Source: Parvularcula lutaonensis
Lineage (GTDB): Bacteria > Pseudomonadota > Alphaproteobacteria > Caulobacterales > Parvularculaceae
Assembly (NCBI RefSeq): GCF_014651915.1
Contig: NZ_BMXU01000002.1
Location: 687,507 to 751,506, forward strand
Length of the DNA stretch: 64,000 nt
Direction: 5' to 3'
The number at the start of each line of letters is the position of its first letter. Positions within the stretch are counted from its first letter, which is position 1. Positions 17,919-27,525 of the stretch are shown here, one piece after another. Under the pieces are notes generated by a model, which did no database searches, was not told where the DNA came from, and saw only the letters and a program-made list of their open reading frames with translations. Both the position numbers and the translations under genes were made by a program.

Positions 17919-19457
17919 GTGCTGCTGACCAATGCTTCGGCGATGACCGCCATGAGGACGCTGCGACTGGCCGAGAGCAATCTCGATACAACGCAGAACC
18001 GGATCTCGACGGGTTTCAAGGTCTCCAAGGCCGGTGACAACCCGGCGTTCTTTCTCGTCTCGAACACGGTCCGCGGTGACATCACGGCCTATGAAGGCCA
18101 GCGCGATACCCTTCTTTACGCCCTTGGCGCGATCCAGACGGCCCAGGCGGCGCAGTCCGAGATCGACAATGCTATCCTGAACATCAAGTCGGCCGTGGTC
18201 GCTCTGGAAACGGGTTCAGGAGAGAAGGAACTCGAACGCGTCATTCTCGAACAGGTCGATCAAGTCCGTAAGATCATCTCGGGGACAAGCTTCAATGGCA
18301 TCAACCTGCTCGAACGCGACAATGTCGAGACGTTCCTTCTCGGCTATGAGCGCGAAGGGCGGAGCCTTGATTTCGATACGCTGTCGATCCGTGCACAGGG
18401 CCTAGCCCTGCGGACCGCTCCGGTCAGCGCGACGATCAACCCGCTACCGGGCGCGGCGCTTGATCTCAACTCGCAAAACACATTCGGCACGCCGGGCGCC
18501 TACACACCGCAGAGCCTCGGCTCGATCAGCGGCGTGAATGTCGGCCTCGGGGGCAGCGGCGTCAGCCAGCGGACATTCGCCATCAGTTTCGAGACCGGGG
18601 CTGACATCACGACCGAGCAGATCATCTACGAAGAAGGCGGCGGTATCCGTGGCCTGAACATCTCGATCAGGAACGGTCAGCTGGTCTTCGGTGGCTACAA
18701 CATTCCGAACGACGGCACGACGCCCTGGGGCTACCGCGAGGCGCAGGCGACCGTGCAGGCCAACACGCGGTACACGGCGCAGCTCGTCCTGGACGGCAAC
18801 GCCTCCGCCACGGGTGAGTTCAGGGCTTACCTTGACGGCACGCTCGTCGATACGGCGACGGGCGTCGGCGTCCTCTACAACCACGGCAACGCCATCGGTC
18901 TCGGCCGGATCGCCGGCAACGCCGTCGTCAATGGCGTGGTCAAGAACGACACGGGTGCGGGCCCTACGGGCAACCGGTTCCAGGGTGCGAACGACAAGGT
19001 CGTCCTCTACAACCAGATCTTCACGCCAGCCGAATTCGATCAGATGACGTCCTATCTGGCCGAGGGCTGGCTGCCACCGAAGGGCATCGCCTTTTATATC
19101 GGCAGCCAGGCGCGCCAGGACAGCGCGACGCTTGTCGAGCTTCTCGAAGCCGTCGCGCCTGTCGACCAGCCCGGCTTCTCGACAGCCGCTGCCCTCGAAG
19201 TGCTCGATGCCGCGCAGGAGAAGGCCAACCGTGCCTTCGCCCAGCTCGGCTTCTACGAGGACCGGATCACCGGCCAGCGCGATTACCTCATGGGCCTGAC
19301 GGATTCCCTGGAAGAGGGCGTCGCGGCCCTCGTCGAAGCGGACCTGCAGGAGGAGTCGGCCCGGCTCCAGTCGTTCCAGGTCCAGACGACGCTCGCCCGG
19401 CAGAGCCTCCAGATTTCGAACAGCCGTTCGAACATCCTCCTGACCCTGTTCAACTAA
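17919..19457 (+). CDS. Flagellin with a LamG-like (concanavalin-type) insert
   Basis: A 512-residue flagellin. Residues 1-165 form the N-terminal D0/D1 helices (ESNLDTTQNRISTGFKVSKA, then ISGTSFNGINLL). Residues about 395-512 form the C-terminal partner (EKANRAFAQLGFYEDRI, LVEADLQEESARLQ, ending in ILLTLFN). Between them, about residues 178-375, lies a beta-rich domain with QIIYEEGGGIRGLNISI, YRAYLDG-like FRAYLDGTLVD and KVVLYNQIFTPAEF, which I recognise as LamG-like. Alphaproteobacterial flagellins are often under 300 residues with no insert. The start is GTG with GGGAGAG upstream. No other flagellar gene is in the window. A surface-adhesive or glycan-binding filament is inferred. Confidence 0.85.
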   Translation: MLLTNASAMTAMRTLRLAESNLDTTQNRISTGFKVSKAGDNPAFFLVSNTVRGDITAYEGQRDTLLYALGAIQTAQAAQSEIDNAILNIKSAVVALETGSGEKELERVILEQVDQVRKIISGTSFNGINLLERDNVETFLLGYEREGRSLDFDTLSIRAQGLALRTAPVSATINPLPGAALDLNSQNTFGTPGAYTPQSLGSISGVNVGLGGSGVSQRTFAISFETGADITTEQIIYEEGGGIRGLNISIRNGQLVFGGYNIPNDGTTPWGYREAQATVQANTRYTAQLVLDGNASATGEFRAYLDGTLVDTATGVGVLYNHGNAIGLGRIAGNAVVNGVVKNDTGAGPTGNRFQGANDKVVLYNQIFTPAEFDQMTSYLAEGWLPPKGIAFYIGSQARQDSATLVELLEAVAPVDQPGFSTAAALEVLDAAQEKANRAFAQLGFYEDRITGQRDYLMGLTDSLEEGVAALVEADLQEESARLQSFQVQTTLARQSLQISNSRSNILLTLFN

Positions 19458-19482
19458 AAAGGCCCCTGCGAAAGCAGAGGCC
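19456..19482 (-). terminator. Terminator between the flagellin and folE genes
   Basis: GGCCCCTGC (19461-19469) pairs with GCAGAGGCC (19474-19482) with one mismatch and a GAAA loop. The A-run at 19456-19460 gives a U-run in minus-strand RNA, so it is best as the folE terminator; it may also stop flagellin transcripts weakly. Confidence 0.75.
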
Positions 19483-19498
19483 CTTGACCGACAGCAGG

Positions 19499-20128
19499 TT
19501 ACTTGCCCGCGAGCCGCAGAAAGCGTTCTTCCATCTTGGGGTCATCCTTGAAAGCGCCGGTGAAGCGCGTCGTCACCGTATCGACGCCGTGCTTGTGCAC
19601 CCCGCGGGTGGACATGCACTGGTGCTCAGCCTCGATCATCACGGCGACACCGCGGGGTTTCAGGACCTTTTGCAGGGTGTCGGCGATCTGGGCCGTCATC
19701 TTTTCCTGCACCTGCATGCGCTTGCCGTAGATATCGACAAGACGCGCAAGCTTGGAGATGCCAACCACGCGCCTGTCCGGCAGGTAGGCGATGTGGGCCT
19801 TGCCAATGATCGGCGCCATGTGGTGCTCGCAGACGCTCTCGACGCGAATGTCCTTCAGGAGGACGATGTCGTCATAGCCTTCGACTTCCTCGAAGACCCG
19901 GGCGAGGATTGCCTCGGGGTCTTCGCGGTATCCGCCGAACCACTCTTCATAGGCCTTCGCGACGCGCTTCGGCGTGTCGAGCAGTCCTTCTCGTGTCGGA
20001 TCGTCCCCGGCCCAGCGGATCAGCGTCCGCACGGCCTCTTCGGCTTCGTGGCGGCTGGGTCGGCTGGAGACGTAAGTTTCTTCTTCGGGCGTGGGAACCA
20101 CGCTCTCATCGTAGGCAATGACGCTCAT
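19499..20128 (-). CDS. folE: GTP cyclohydrolase I
   Basis: Zinc enzyme converting GTP to 7,8-dihydroneopterin triphosphate, first step of folate (and queuosine) synthesis. The 209 residues carry [20 protein letters not shown], the zinc/substrate motif [39 protein letters not shown] and the second metal region [12 protein letters not shown]. All catalytic Cys and His residues of type IA enzymes are visible. It converges on the flagellin gene through a shared terminator region and is divergent from cysS. Confidence 0.96.
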   Translation of the reverse strand: MSVIAYDESVVPTPEEETYVSSRPSRHEAEEAVRTLIRWAGDDPTREGLLDTPKRVAKAYEEWFGGYREDPEAILARVFEEVEGYDDIVLLKDIRVESVCEHHMAPIIGKAHIAYLPDRRVVGISKLARLVDIYGKRMQVQEKMTAQIADTLQKVLKPRGVAVMIEAEHQCMSTRGVHKHGVDTVTTRFTGAFKDDPKMEERFLRLAGK

Positions 20129-20297
20129 GGAAGGTCTGTCCTAACTGTTCGGGGGCCCTTTCAGGCACCGATTGAGCCGCAACTTTTCCCTCGCTCCTCG
20201 AGTGGGCGGCTCCGGAATATATGGCGATCAGGGCGCAAAACGCCAACCTTTGCGCCGCGACGTTGCGTCCCGGCAAGGCTCAGGGCATGGAAAACCC

Positions 20298-21668
20298 ATG
20301 AGCCAGAAGATCCATGTCCACGACACCTTCCGCGGCGAGAAGGTCGAGTTCCGCCCTGCACAAGAGGAGCGGGTGACGGTCTATTGCTGCGGACCAACGG
20401 TCTATGCGCCGCCACATATCGGGAATGCGCGGGCAGGGGTGGTTGCGGACCAGATGGTGCGCCTTCTCCGCGAGGTCTATGGCGAGAAAAACGTCGTTTA
20501 CGCCCGGAACCTGACCGATATCGATGACAAGATCATCGCCGCCGCCAACGAGGAAGGCGTCGATATCGAGATCATCACGGCGCGGGCAACCGAGGCTTAT
20601 CTTTCGAATCTCGAGGCTCTGGGCTGCGACCTGCCGGACATGATGCCGAAGGCCACGGGCCACATCGATGCCATGCAGTCGATGGTGACGAGCCTCCTGG
20701 AGCAGGACTTCGCCTATGTCGCCGAGGATCATGTGCTTTTCGACACCCAGGCGTTCCCCGGTTACGGTAGCCTCAGTCGTTTGAACCGCGACGACATCAT
20801 CGCTGGAGCGCGGGTGGAGGTCGCGCCATACAAGCGCGATCCTGCGGATTTCGTGCTGTGGAAGCCCGCCAAGGAAGGCGAGCCCGGTTGGGATGCTCCC
20901 GAGGCTTGGGGCATCGAAGGGAAGGGGCGGCCGGGCTGGCACCTCGAATGCTCCGCGATGATCGAAGAGAATCTCCGTGCGCCGATCGACCTCCATCTCG
21001 GCGGTCTCGACCTGCGCTTCCCGCACCATGAGAATGAAATCGCCCAGAGCTGCTGCGCCACTGATCTCGGCGGCGTGCCCCTCGCCCGGCACTGGATGCA
21101 CAATGGGATGCTGCGCATGGGCGATACGAAGATGTCGAAGTCTCTTGGCAATATCGTGACGCCTACGGAGCTTCTCGAGGAATGGCACGGCGAGGTACTG
21201 CGCATGGCGCTTCTCTCCGCACAGTACCGCCAGCCCCTCGAATGGTCGGACCAGCTCCTCGAGGCCTCGAAGGCGCAGCTGGACAAGTTCTATCGCGCGG
21301 CAGGCGACGCGGAGCCGGGCGATGTGCCCTCATCCGTCCTCGAAGCATTGAGCGATGACCTCAATACGCCCGCGGCATTTGCCGCGATGCATGAGCTGCG
21401 TGAGAGAGCACAGGCAGGCGATGCCGAGGCCAAGTCGGGCCTGCGTGCCGCAGGGCGGCTCCTCGGCCTGATGCGGGAGACCGAAGCGGCCTGGTTCAAG
21501 GGTGGGGCTTCCGCGGACGATGCGCGAATTGACGCGCTGTTGGCCGAACGGGCCGCAGCGCGGGCGGCCAAGAATTTCGCTCGAGCCGACGAAATCCGTG
21601 ACCAGCTTTCAGCCGAAGGCATCATCATCGAGGACAACCCTGGCGGAGCGACCTGGCGGCGAGGCTGA
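20298..21668 (+). CDS. cysS: Cysteine-tRNA ligase
   Basis: Class I aminoacyl-tRNA synthetase charging tRNA-Cys. From ATG 20298 it has 456 residues. Visible motifs are the zinc cysteine and HIGH region CCGPTVYAPPHIGNARAG, zinc ligands in GRPGWHLECSAM and HHENEIAQ, and the KMSKS loop TKMSKSLGN; the C-terminal DALR-type helical domain follows. A 42-codon upstream extension has no similarity and is rejected. The gene starts 169 bases from the divergent folE start. Confidence 0.97.
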   Translation: MSQKIHVHDTFRGEKVEFRPAQEERVTVYCCGPTVYAPPHIGNARAGVVADQMVRLLREVYGEKNVVYARNLTDIDDKIIAAANEEGVDIEIITARATEAYLSNLEALGCDLPDMMPKATGHIDAMQSMVTSLLEQDFAYVAEDHVLFDTQAFPGYGSLSRLNRDDIIAGARVEVAPYKRDPADFVLWKPAKEGEPGWDAPEAWGIEGKGRPGWHLECSAMIEENLRAPIDLHLGGLDLRFPHHENEIAQSCCATDLGGVPLARHWMHNGMLRMGDTKMSKSLGNIVTPTELLEEWHGEVLRMALLSAQYRQPLEWSDQLLEASKAQLDKFYRAAGDAEPGDVPSSVLEALSDDLNTPAAFAAMHELRERAQAGDAEAKSGLRAAGRLLGLMRETEAAWFKGGASADDARIDALLAERAAARAAKNFARADEIRDQLSAEGIIIEDNPGGATWRRG

Positions 21669-21739
21669 CCTGCGGTTCGCGGTTGTAGCTTCGCACCGGC
21701 CGTTCGAAGCTCCTCCCCTGCAGTTGGAGGGATCCCGCC

Positions 21740-22093
21740 ATGGCCAATCCGGTTGTCCGTTTCGATATCGGTTGCAAGGACCGCGACAGGACCGTTGCAT
21801 TCTACCGGGACGTCTTCGGCTGGTCCGGCCATGACACAGGTTTGAGCACCGAAGTCTCCACCGGCGAGGGCGGCATCGACGGCGCCATCACCGCGCTTGG
21901 CCATGAGCCGCACAACTACGTCATGGTCTACATGCAGGTCGCCGATTGCGACGCTCATTGCGAGAAGATCAAGGCCGCGGGCGGTGAAATCGAGGTCGGC
22001 CCCATCGATATCCCCGGCGACAGGGGCCGCTTCGCCTGGTTCAAGGACCCCGAGGGCAATCGCCTCGCAATCTTCCAGCCGCCAGCGGAGTGA
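21740..22093 (+). CDS. VOC (glyoxalase/bleomycin-resistance) family protein
   Basis: A 117-residue single-domain vicinal-oxygen-chelate fold protein. It begins with VVRFDIGCKDRDRTVAFYRDVFGW and ends with GRFAWFKDPEGNRLAIFQPP, the two characteristic halves of these proteins. Members bind a metal and act on varied small molecules or bind drugs; the substrate cannot be told. GGAGG lies upstream of ATG 21740. It follows cysS by 71 bases in the same direction. Confidence 0.85.
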   Translation: MANPVVRFDIGCKDRDRTVAFYRDVFGWSGHDTGLSTEVSTGEGGIDGAITALGHEPHNYVMVYMQVADCDAHCEKIKAAGGEIEVGPIDIPGDRGRFAWFKDPEGNRLAIFQPPAE

Positions 22094-22171
22094 TCGCTTT
22101 CCCTTACAGTTTCGCCGGTGCGGAGGCCGACGGGCTTCTTTTCGGCGCTTTGATCGCCTATCTCTTGGGCG

Positions 22172-22606
22172 ATGGATGATCTCTATTCGAACCGCCTGCT
22201 CGAAGCCGCAGCCTCGCTCCCCCCTGCAGCTCGTCTGGATGCCCCCTCCGGGCAGGGCCGCAGGACCTCGAAGGTGTGCGGTTCGGAGGTCGAAGTGGAT
22301 CTCCTCCTGGAAGACGGTGTCGTCCGCGACCATGCGCTCAGGGTGAAAGCCTGCGCCTTGGGACAGGCATCTTCGTCGCTGCTGTCGGGGCTGCTGAACG
22401 GCTCGACAGCCGAAGAGCTCCGGGCCCTCCAGCCGGTGATGGAGAAGATGCTGCGTGAAGGCGGACCAGCGCCAACGGGACGCTTCTCCTCGCTCGACGT
22501 GCTGAGGCCGATTGCGGAGTATCCGGCCCGGCACGCCTCGACGCTGTTGGTCTTCGGCGCTGTGGTCGATGCCCTCGATGAAGCCGAGGCCAGGGATGCT
22601 GCTTGA
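22172..22606 (+). CDS. NifU-like iron-sulfur cluster scaffold protein
   Basis: A 144-residue protein of the IscU/NifU N-terminal family. The first ligand region is SKVCGSEVEVDL and the second VKACALGQASSSLL. Where IscU has its third cluster cysteine (IHCS), this protein reads RHASTLL, so the third cysteine is replaced by alanine. Such divergent scaffolds are common next to yidD and hisI in alphaproteobacteria, and their cluster-holding ability is uncertain. The 3-prime end overlaps yidD by 11 bases, so the two are coupled. Confidence 0.82.
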   Translation: MDDLYSNRLLEAAASLPPAARLDAPSGQGRRTSKVCGSEVEVDLLLEDGVVRDHALRVKACALGQASSSLLSGLLNGSTAEELRALQPVMEKMLREGGPAPTGRFSSLDVLRPIAEYPARHASTLLVFGAVVDALDEAEARDAA

Positions 22607-22820
22607 CCGGGCGGCCCGAGGCGCGATCATCGCCTACCGCTATACGCTCAGCCCGTTTCTCCACCTCGTCGGGGTCCGCTGCCGGCATGAGCCGACATGC
22701 TCCGCCTATGCGCTCGAAGCTTTCGCCAAGCACCCGCCGCTGAAAGCAGCGCGGCTGACAGCCAAGCGGCTCGGCAACTGCCGCCCCGGCGGGACATGGG
22801 GCTACGACCCGGTTCCCTGA
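22596..22820 (+). CDS. yidD: Membrane protein insertion efficiency factor YidD
   Basis: A small peripheral inner-membrane protein assisting YidC-dependent membrane insertion. From ATG 22596 it is 74 residues: AIIAYRYTLSPFL, then the hallmark RCRHEPTCSAYALEAF and the ending GGTWGYDPVP. GAGG lies 6 bases upstream. Upstream in-frame ATGs exist at 22569 and 22578 but lie in the NifU-like gene and give no family similarity. It overlaps that gene by 11 bases and precedes thrS by 88 bases. Confidence 0.92.
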   Translation: MLLDRAARGAIIAYRYTLSPFLHLVGVRCRHEPTCSAYALEAFAKHPPLKAARLTAKRLGNCRPGGTWGYDPVP

Positions 22821-22908
22821 GTCCCTTTTCAGCGCCGGAATCCGCGCCAAGCCTTGACCTCAGGGAAAGGTGCGGCGCACACCGTTCTTCTGTACGACAG
22901 AGACCATC

Positions 22909-24867
22909 ATGCCAGTCATCACGCTACCTGACGGCGCAGAACGCGCCTATGACCACCCCGTATCCGGCGCGGACATCGCTGCCGACATCTCGAAATCCCT
23001 CGCCAAGAAGGCCATCGCCATGAAGGTCGATGGTGAGCTCATGGATCTCGACCACGTCGTCGAGAAGGACGCGCAGGTCGCACTCGTGACCCGGGACGAC
23101 GAGGAGGGGCTCGAACTCATCCGCCACGACGCCGCGCACCTCCTGGCCCAGGCGGTGCAGGCCCTGTACCCCGACACGCAAGTGACGATCGGCCCGGTGA
23201 TCGAGGACGGCTTCTTCTACGACTTCGCCCGCGACGAACCCTTCTCGACGGAGGATTTCGAGAAGATCGAACAGAAAATGAAAGAGCTCGTCGACGCCGA
23301 CCTTCCCACCCGTAAGGAAGTCTGGCCGCGCGCCGAGGCGATTGCCCGCTTTGAAGCGCTGGGCGAGCACTACAAGGCCGAGATCATCCGCGACCTGCCA
23401 GAGGACGAGGAGATCAAGGTCTACCACCACGGCGACTGGTACGATCTCTGCCGTGGTCCGCACCTTCCGTCCACGAAGCATATCGGCAAGGCGTTCAAGC
23501 TGATGAAGCTGGCAGGTGCCTACTGGCGCGGCGACCACCGCAACGCCGTGCTGCAGCGCATCTACGGCACGGCCTGGGCCAACGAGAAGCAGCTCAAGCA
23601 ATACCTCCACCGCCTCGAAGAGGCCGAGAAGCGCGACCACCGCAAGCTCGGCAAGGAAATGGACCTCTTCCACCTCCAGGACGAGGCGCAGGGTTCGGTC
23701 TTCTGGCATCCCAATGGCTACACAATGTGGGTGGAGCTCGAGGCCTATATCCGACGCAGGCTGAACGATGACGGCTATGTCGAGGTGAAAACCCCACAGC
23801 TGATCGACGCAAAGCTGTGGGAGAAATCGGGCCACTGGGGCAAGTATTCCCAGAACATGTTCGTCGTCCCCGACGATGTTCCGGATACGGTCAGCGACGG
23901 GGCGACCTTCGATCCGGACGCCAAGCTCATGGCGCTCAAGCCCATGAATTGCCCGGCGCACGTGCAGATCTTCAATCAGGGCATCAAGTCCTACCGTGAC
24001 CTGCCCATGCGCATGGCCGAGTTCGGCTGCTGCCACCGGAACGAGCCGCACGGCGCGCTTCACGGCATCATGCGTGTGCGCCAGTTCACCCAGGACGACG
24101 CGCATATCTTCTGCCGCTGGGACCAGATCGCCGAGGAGACGAAGAAGTTCTGCGCGCTCGCATCGTCCGTTTACGAAGATCTCGGTTTCGAAGACGTCCG
24201 CATCGCGCTCGCCACCCGGCCGGAGATGCGGATCGGGACCGATGAAGAGTGGGACCGTATGGAAAGGGTGCTGGGCGATGCCCTCACCGATGCCGGGCTC
24301 GACTACGAGGTGCTGGAGGGCGAGGGGGCTTTCTACGCGCCCAAGCTCGAATACCACCTGCGCGACGCGATCGGCCGGTCGTGGCAGTGCGGCACGCTCC
24401 AGCTCGACCCGCTGCTTCCCGAACGCCTCGATGCGACCTTCATCGACGAGGACGGCTCCAAGCAGCGCCCTGTGATGCTCCACCGCGCCATCCTCGGATC
24501 GATGGAGCGTTTCATCGGCATGCTGATTGAAAACCATGCAGGCCGGATGCCCCTGTGGCTCTCGCCGACCCAGGCCGTGGTGACGACCATCACCTCCGAC
24601 GCTGACGCCTACGCCCAGGAAGTTGCTGAGGCGCTGACCAAGGTCGGGCTGCGCGCCAAGGCGGACACCCGCAACGAAAAGATCAACTACAAGGTTCGCG
24701 AGCACTCCAATGCCAAGGTGCCCGCTATCCTCGTCTGCGGTGGCCGCGAAGCCGAAGAGCGGACGGTCTCGATCCGTCGCCTCGGCTCGAAGGAAAACCG
24801 CACCATCTCCCTCGATCAGGCCATTGACGAACTGGTCAAGGAAGCGACGCCTCCAGATCTTCGGTGA
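22909..24867 (+). CDS. thrS: Threonine-tRNA ligase
   Basis: Class II synthetase charging tRNA-Thr, 652 residues. Domains in order: TGS (about 1-62), editing domain with [11 protein letters not shown], catalytic core with [10 protein letters not shown], the [19 protein letters not shown] motif region (read in two parts), [14 protein letters not shown] and [13 protein letters not shown], and the anticodon-binding domain. ATG 22909 ([15 protein letters not shown]) matches the usual start; a 13-codon extension upstream is unlikely. The stop overlaps the GTG start of the next gene by 4 bases. Confidence 0.97.
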   Translation: MPVITLPDGAERAYDHPVSGADIAADISKSLAKKAIAMKVDGELMDLDHVVEKDAQVALVTRDDEEGLELIRHDAAHLLAQAVQALYPDTQVTIGPVIEDGFFYDFARDEPFSTEDFEKIEQKMKELVDADLPTRKEVWPRAEAIARFEALGEHYKAEIIRDLPEDEEIKVYHHGDWYDLCRGPHLPSTKHIGKAFKLMKLAGAYWRGDHRNAVLQRIYGTAWANEKQLKQYLHRLEEAEKRDHRKLGKEMDLFHLQDEAQGSVFWHPNGYTMWVELEAYIRRRLNDDGYVEVKTPQLIDAKLWEKSGHWGKYSQNMFVVPDDVPDTVSDGATFDPDAKLMALKPMNCPAHVQIFNQGIKSYRDLPMRMAEFGCCHRNEPHGALHGIMRVRQFTQDDAHIFCRWDQIAEETKKFCALASSVYEDLGFEDVRIALATRPEMRIGTDEEWDRMERVLGDALTDAGLDYEVLEGEGAFYAPKLEYHLRDAIGRSWQCGTLQLDPLLPERLDATFIDEDGSKQRPVMLHRAILGSMERFIGMLIENHAGRMPLWLSPTQAVVTTITSDADAYAQEVAEALTKVGLRAKADTRNEKINYKVREHSNAKVPAILVCGGREAEERTVSIRRLGSKENRTISLDQAIDELVKEATPPDLR

Positions 24868-26030
24868 CCGGAAGTTTCTGGCGCGTCTGGATGATCTTCG
24901 CAGCGGCGGCGCTCGCACCGACGCTGCTTTTCTCGTTCCGGGCGCTCTGGATCGTGCAGCTGGCCTTCTGGCTCCCTGCCGGGGTTCTGGCGCTAGGCCA
25001 GCCGCGCGCGTGGCTCGACCTGCCGCGCTGGAGCTGGTTCATTCTCGCCCTTCTCGGTTGGGCCGCCGTGACCCTCCTTTGGACCCCGTCGCCGCGCGGT
25101 CCCGGCGACGTTGCCGGGCATGCAATCCTCGTCCTCGTCAGTATACAGATGCTACGCTTCCGGGTCGTGGAGGCGCCCATCTTTGCGCTCGGTGTTTTCG
25201 CGGCACTCCTCCTTGTCACGATCGATATCGCATTCGGCAATGCGATCAGGGAAGCCGTGCCGCCGGAGAACCTCCCGGCGAAGGATGCGATCGGCTCGGC
25301 CCGTGGGCTCAGCCTCATCCTTCTCATGTTGCCCCCAGCGGTGCTGACGCTTTCGCGACAGGCGAGGGGCAGGGCGATCGTGCGCAGTACCGGTCTGATT
25401 GCGGGCTTCGGGGCCGCGGCTGGGGGCATTCTTGCGAACGGCGTCGCTCTCATCGCAGGCATCGTCGCCTTTGCCGTGACGGGACTCCGGCAGGTGGTCG
25501 GACTGAAGGCGCTCATCGCTCTTTGGGGCGGCGCGCTGGCAGCTCCCTTCGCCCTTGCCGCCTTCTTGCCCGGTGTCGACAGGCTTGCGCAGATCACCGC
25601 GCTGCCGGACTCGACCGTCCATAGGCTGATTATCTGGCGGCAGGTTCTCGACCTCTGGGTCGAGGGGCGCACGCTCTTTGGCGCAGGTGCCCGTGCCACC
25701 CATACGCTCTCGCCGGAACTCGGCAAGATCGCCCTTGCGAGCGGCACGGATGTCTCTCTCGTCTCGGCCCATCCGCACAACGTCCCGATCCAGATCCTCT
25801 ACGAATTCGGGCTGTTGGGATACGGACTGACCCTGGCAGCGGTCGTTCTCGGTGCGCAGGTGTTGCTGAGGCGGACATGGCGACCTGACGTGGCAGCGGC
25901 GATCGCTGCACTGGGCGCGGTCCTCCTCGTCTTCGTGACGATCGATACCGACCTGTGGAGCGTCTACACCTGGTCGGCGACCGTTCTCTCGGTCTGCGGC
26001 CTCAAGGCTGTCGCGGCGGAGCGGTCCTGA
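24864..26030 (+). CDS. O-antigen ligase/polymerase-like membrane protein
   Basis: A 388-residue integral membrane protein with about ten hydrophobic segments and a large loop containing [16 protein letters not shown] followed by [19 protein letters not shown]. The conserved histidine-asparagine loop (HPHN...Q...E.G..G) is typical of Wzy polymerases and WaaL ligases, inner-membrane enzymes that polymerise or attach surface polysaccharide. Which of the two it is cannot be decided. It starts with GTG overlapping the thrS stop (GTGA) and its own stop overlaps the glycosyltransferase start (TGATG), so the three genes are translationally linked. Confidence 0.8.
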   Translation: MTGSFWRVWMIFAAAALAPTLLFSFRALWIVQLAFWLPAGVLALGQPRAWLDLPRWSWFILALLGWAAVTLLWTPSPRGPGDVAGHAILVLVSIQMLRFRVVEAPIFALGVFAALLLVTIDIAFGNAIREAVPPENLPAKDAIGSARGLSLILLMLPPAVLTLSRQARGRAIVRSTGLIAGFGAAAGGILANGVALIAGIVAFAVTGLRQVVGLKALIALWGGALAAPFALAAFLPGVDRLAQITALPDSTVHRLIIWRQVLDLWVEGRTLFGAGARATHTLSPELGKIALASGTDVSLVSAHPHNVPIQILYEFGLLGYGLTLAAVVLGAQVLLRRTWRPDVAAAIAALGAVLLVFVTIDTDLWSVYTWSATVLSVCGLKAVAAERS

Positions 26031-26902
26031 TGATCTCTGTGGTGATCGTCAGCTTCCGGACAGGCGCTATCCTTTGGCGCTGCCTTGAAAGCGCACTCTC
26101 CGCGGGGGGAGTGGGCGAAGTCATCGTCGTCGATAACGGCAACCCGAAAGAGGTCACCGACCAGCTTGCCAAGCGGGCGGAGGCGGAGCCGCGCATGTCG
26201 CTTCTGACCGGGCATGGAAATATCGGCTTCGCGGCAGGCTGCAATCTCGGCGCAGAGCAAGCAAGGGGCACGCACCTCCTGTTCCTCAACCCCGATGCCA
26301 TCCTGCCGATCGAAGCGGCGGCACAGCTCCGGGCGGCGGGCGAACGTCAGGCAACTGAGCATTGGGCGACAGGGCCAAGGCTCTGCGATCCCGACGGCCA
26401 GGAGCAGCGCGGCTCCCGCCGGGCCATCCTGACCCCGTGGAACGCTTTCGTTGAAGCGACCCGGCTTTACAGGATCGCGCCGCGCCATCCGGCGTTTCGC
26501 CGTTTCAACGAACACGAGGCACCCAAGCTCGACAAGCCGACACCGGTGCCTTGCCTCTCAGGCGCCTGCTTCCTCGTTCCCCGCGCCACGTGGGAGGCCC
26601 TTGGCGGCATGGACCGGAGGTTCTTCCTCCATGTCGAGGACGTGGATTTCTTCCTGAGGCTGAACAAACTCGGCGGCACCGCTGTTTATGTTCCCGGTGT
26701 CGAGGTCATTCATCACAAAAGCTCGAGCGAAGTCTCGCCGCTGGAAATCGAACGTCGCAAGAAGCAGTCGATGAACCTCTACTTCGCGACACATTTCCGG
26801 GGAGTTTATCCGCCGGGCTTCCTGACGCTGCTGCGCGGAATGCTGTGGATCAGCTTCGCGTTCCGTAGCTTGAAGTTCCGCGTGGTGAAGAGACAGCCCT
26901 AG
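26030..26902 (+). CDS. Family 2 glycosyltransferase
   Basis: A 290-residue cytoplasmic GT-A fold enzyme transferring a sugar from a nucleotide donor, here probably during surface polysaccharide assembly. The start [20 protein letters not shown] is the usual GT2 beginning; EVIVVDNGN, NIGFAAGCNLGAEQA and LFLNPDA follow, and RRFFLHVEDVDFFLRL holds the acidic catalytic region of rhamnosyltransferase-type GT2 proteins. The ATG shares one base with the stop of the ligase/polymerase gene. No other polysaccharide genes are nearby. Confidence 0.88.
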   Translation: MISVVIVSFRTGAILWRCLESALSAGGVGEVIVVDNGNPKEVTDQLAKRAEAEPRMSLLTGHGNIGFAAGCNLGAEQARGTHLLFLNPDAILPIEAAAQLRAAGERQATEHWATGPRLCDPDGQEQRGSRRAILTPWNAFVEATRLYRIAPRHPAFRRFNEHEAPKLDKPTPVPCLSGACFLVPRATWEALGGMDRRFFLHVEDVDFFLRLNKLGGTAVYVPGVEVIHHKSSSEVSPLEIERRKKQSMNLYFATHFRGVYPPGFLTLLRGMLWISFAFRSLKFRVVKRQP

Positions 26903-26908
26903 CGCGGC

Positions 26909-27514
26909 TTACTTCTTCGCCGCCGCCAGCTCGGCCTTCAACCGCTCGATCTCTTCGCGTAGGGCTTCGACTTCGCCTTCCTTGGCCGGGGCGCCTCCGC
27001 CATGCGGGCCGCCGTGCTGCGGGACCTTGAGGCCGAACATCGCCATGCCCTGCTCGAACAGCGCCATGTTCTGCCGTGCGGCGTTCTCGAAGATCTGCAT
27101 CCCGCCTTGGGGGGCCGAGAACGCTTCGGACAAGGACTGGCGCATCGCGTCCTGGTTCTTGCGGAAGGCTTCCATCGAGGCTTCGAGATAGCTCGGCACG
27201 AAGCTCTGCAGGTTGTCGCCATAAAGGCCGATCAACTGGCGCAGGAAACGGACGGGCAGGAGGTTCTGCCCCTTGGTTTCCTGCTCGAAGATGATTTGCG
27301 CGAGCACGGCGCGGGTCAGATCCTCGCCTGATTTCGCGTCCACCACGACGAAATTCTCACCGCGACGCACCATTGCGGCCAGCGTCTCGAGGGTCACATA
27401 AGTGGAACTCTCGGTGTTGTAGAGCCGCCGGTTTGCATACTTCTTGATGACTATCGGCTCGCCATCCTGCGGTTCGGGCTTGCCATCGGGCTGGTTGGGT
27501 TGTTCGAGAGCCAT
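26909..27514 (-). CDS. phaR: Polyhydroxyalkanoate synthesis regulator PhaR
   Basis: DNA-binding repressor of polyhydroxybutyrate genes that also binds the polymer. From ATG 27514 it is 201 residues. The N-terminal PhaR DNA-binding domain reads IKKYANRRLYNTESSTYVTLE, then FVVVDAKSGEDLTRAVLAQI. The PHB-accumulation regulatory domain begins at LLPVRFLRQLIGLYG. The C-terminus is a Lys/Glu/Ala coiled coil (EVEALREEIERLKAELAAAKK, end of chain). It is divergent from phaA, and the space between them has two inverted repeats. A much longer upstream frame has no PhaR similarity and is rejected. Confidence 0.95.
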   Translation of the reverse strand: MALEQPNQPDGKPEPQDGEPIVIKKYANRRLYNTESSTYVTLETLAAMVRRGENFVVVDAKSGEDLTRAVLAQIIFEQETKGQNLLPVRFLRQLIGLYGDNLQSFVPSYLEASMEAFRKNQDAMRQSLSEAFSAPQGGMQIFENAARQNMALFEQGMAMFGLKVPQHGGPHGGGAPAKEGEVEALREEIERLKAELAAAKK

Positions 27515-27525
27515 ATGATCCGCCT

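Noticed and set aside
22924-24918. A 664-codon open frame opposite thrS
   Set aside because: It mirrors thrS along its whole length and shows no recognisable domain.
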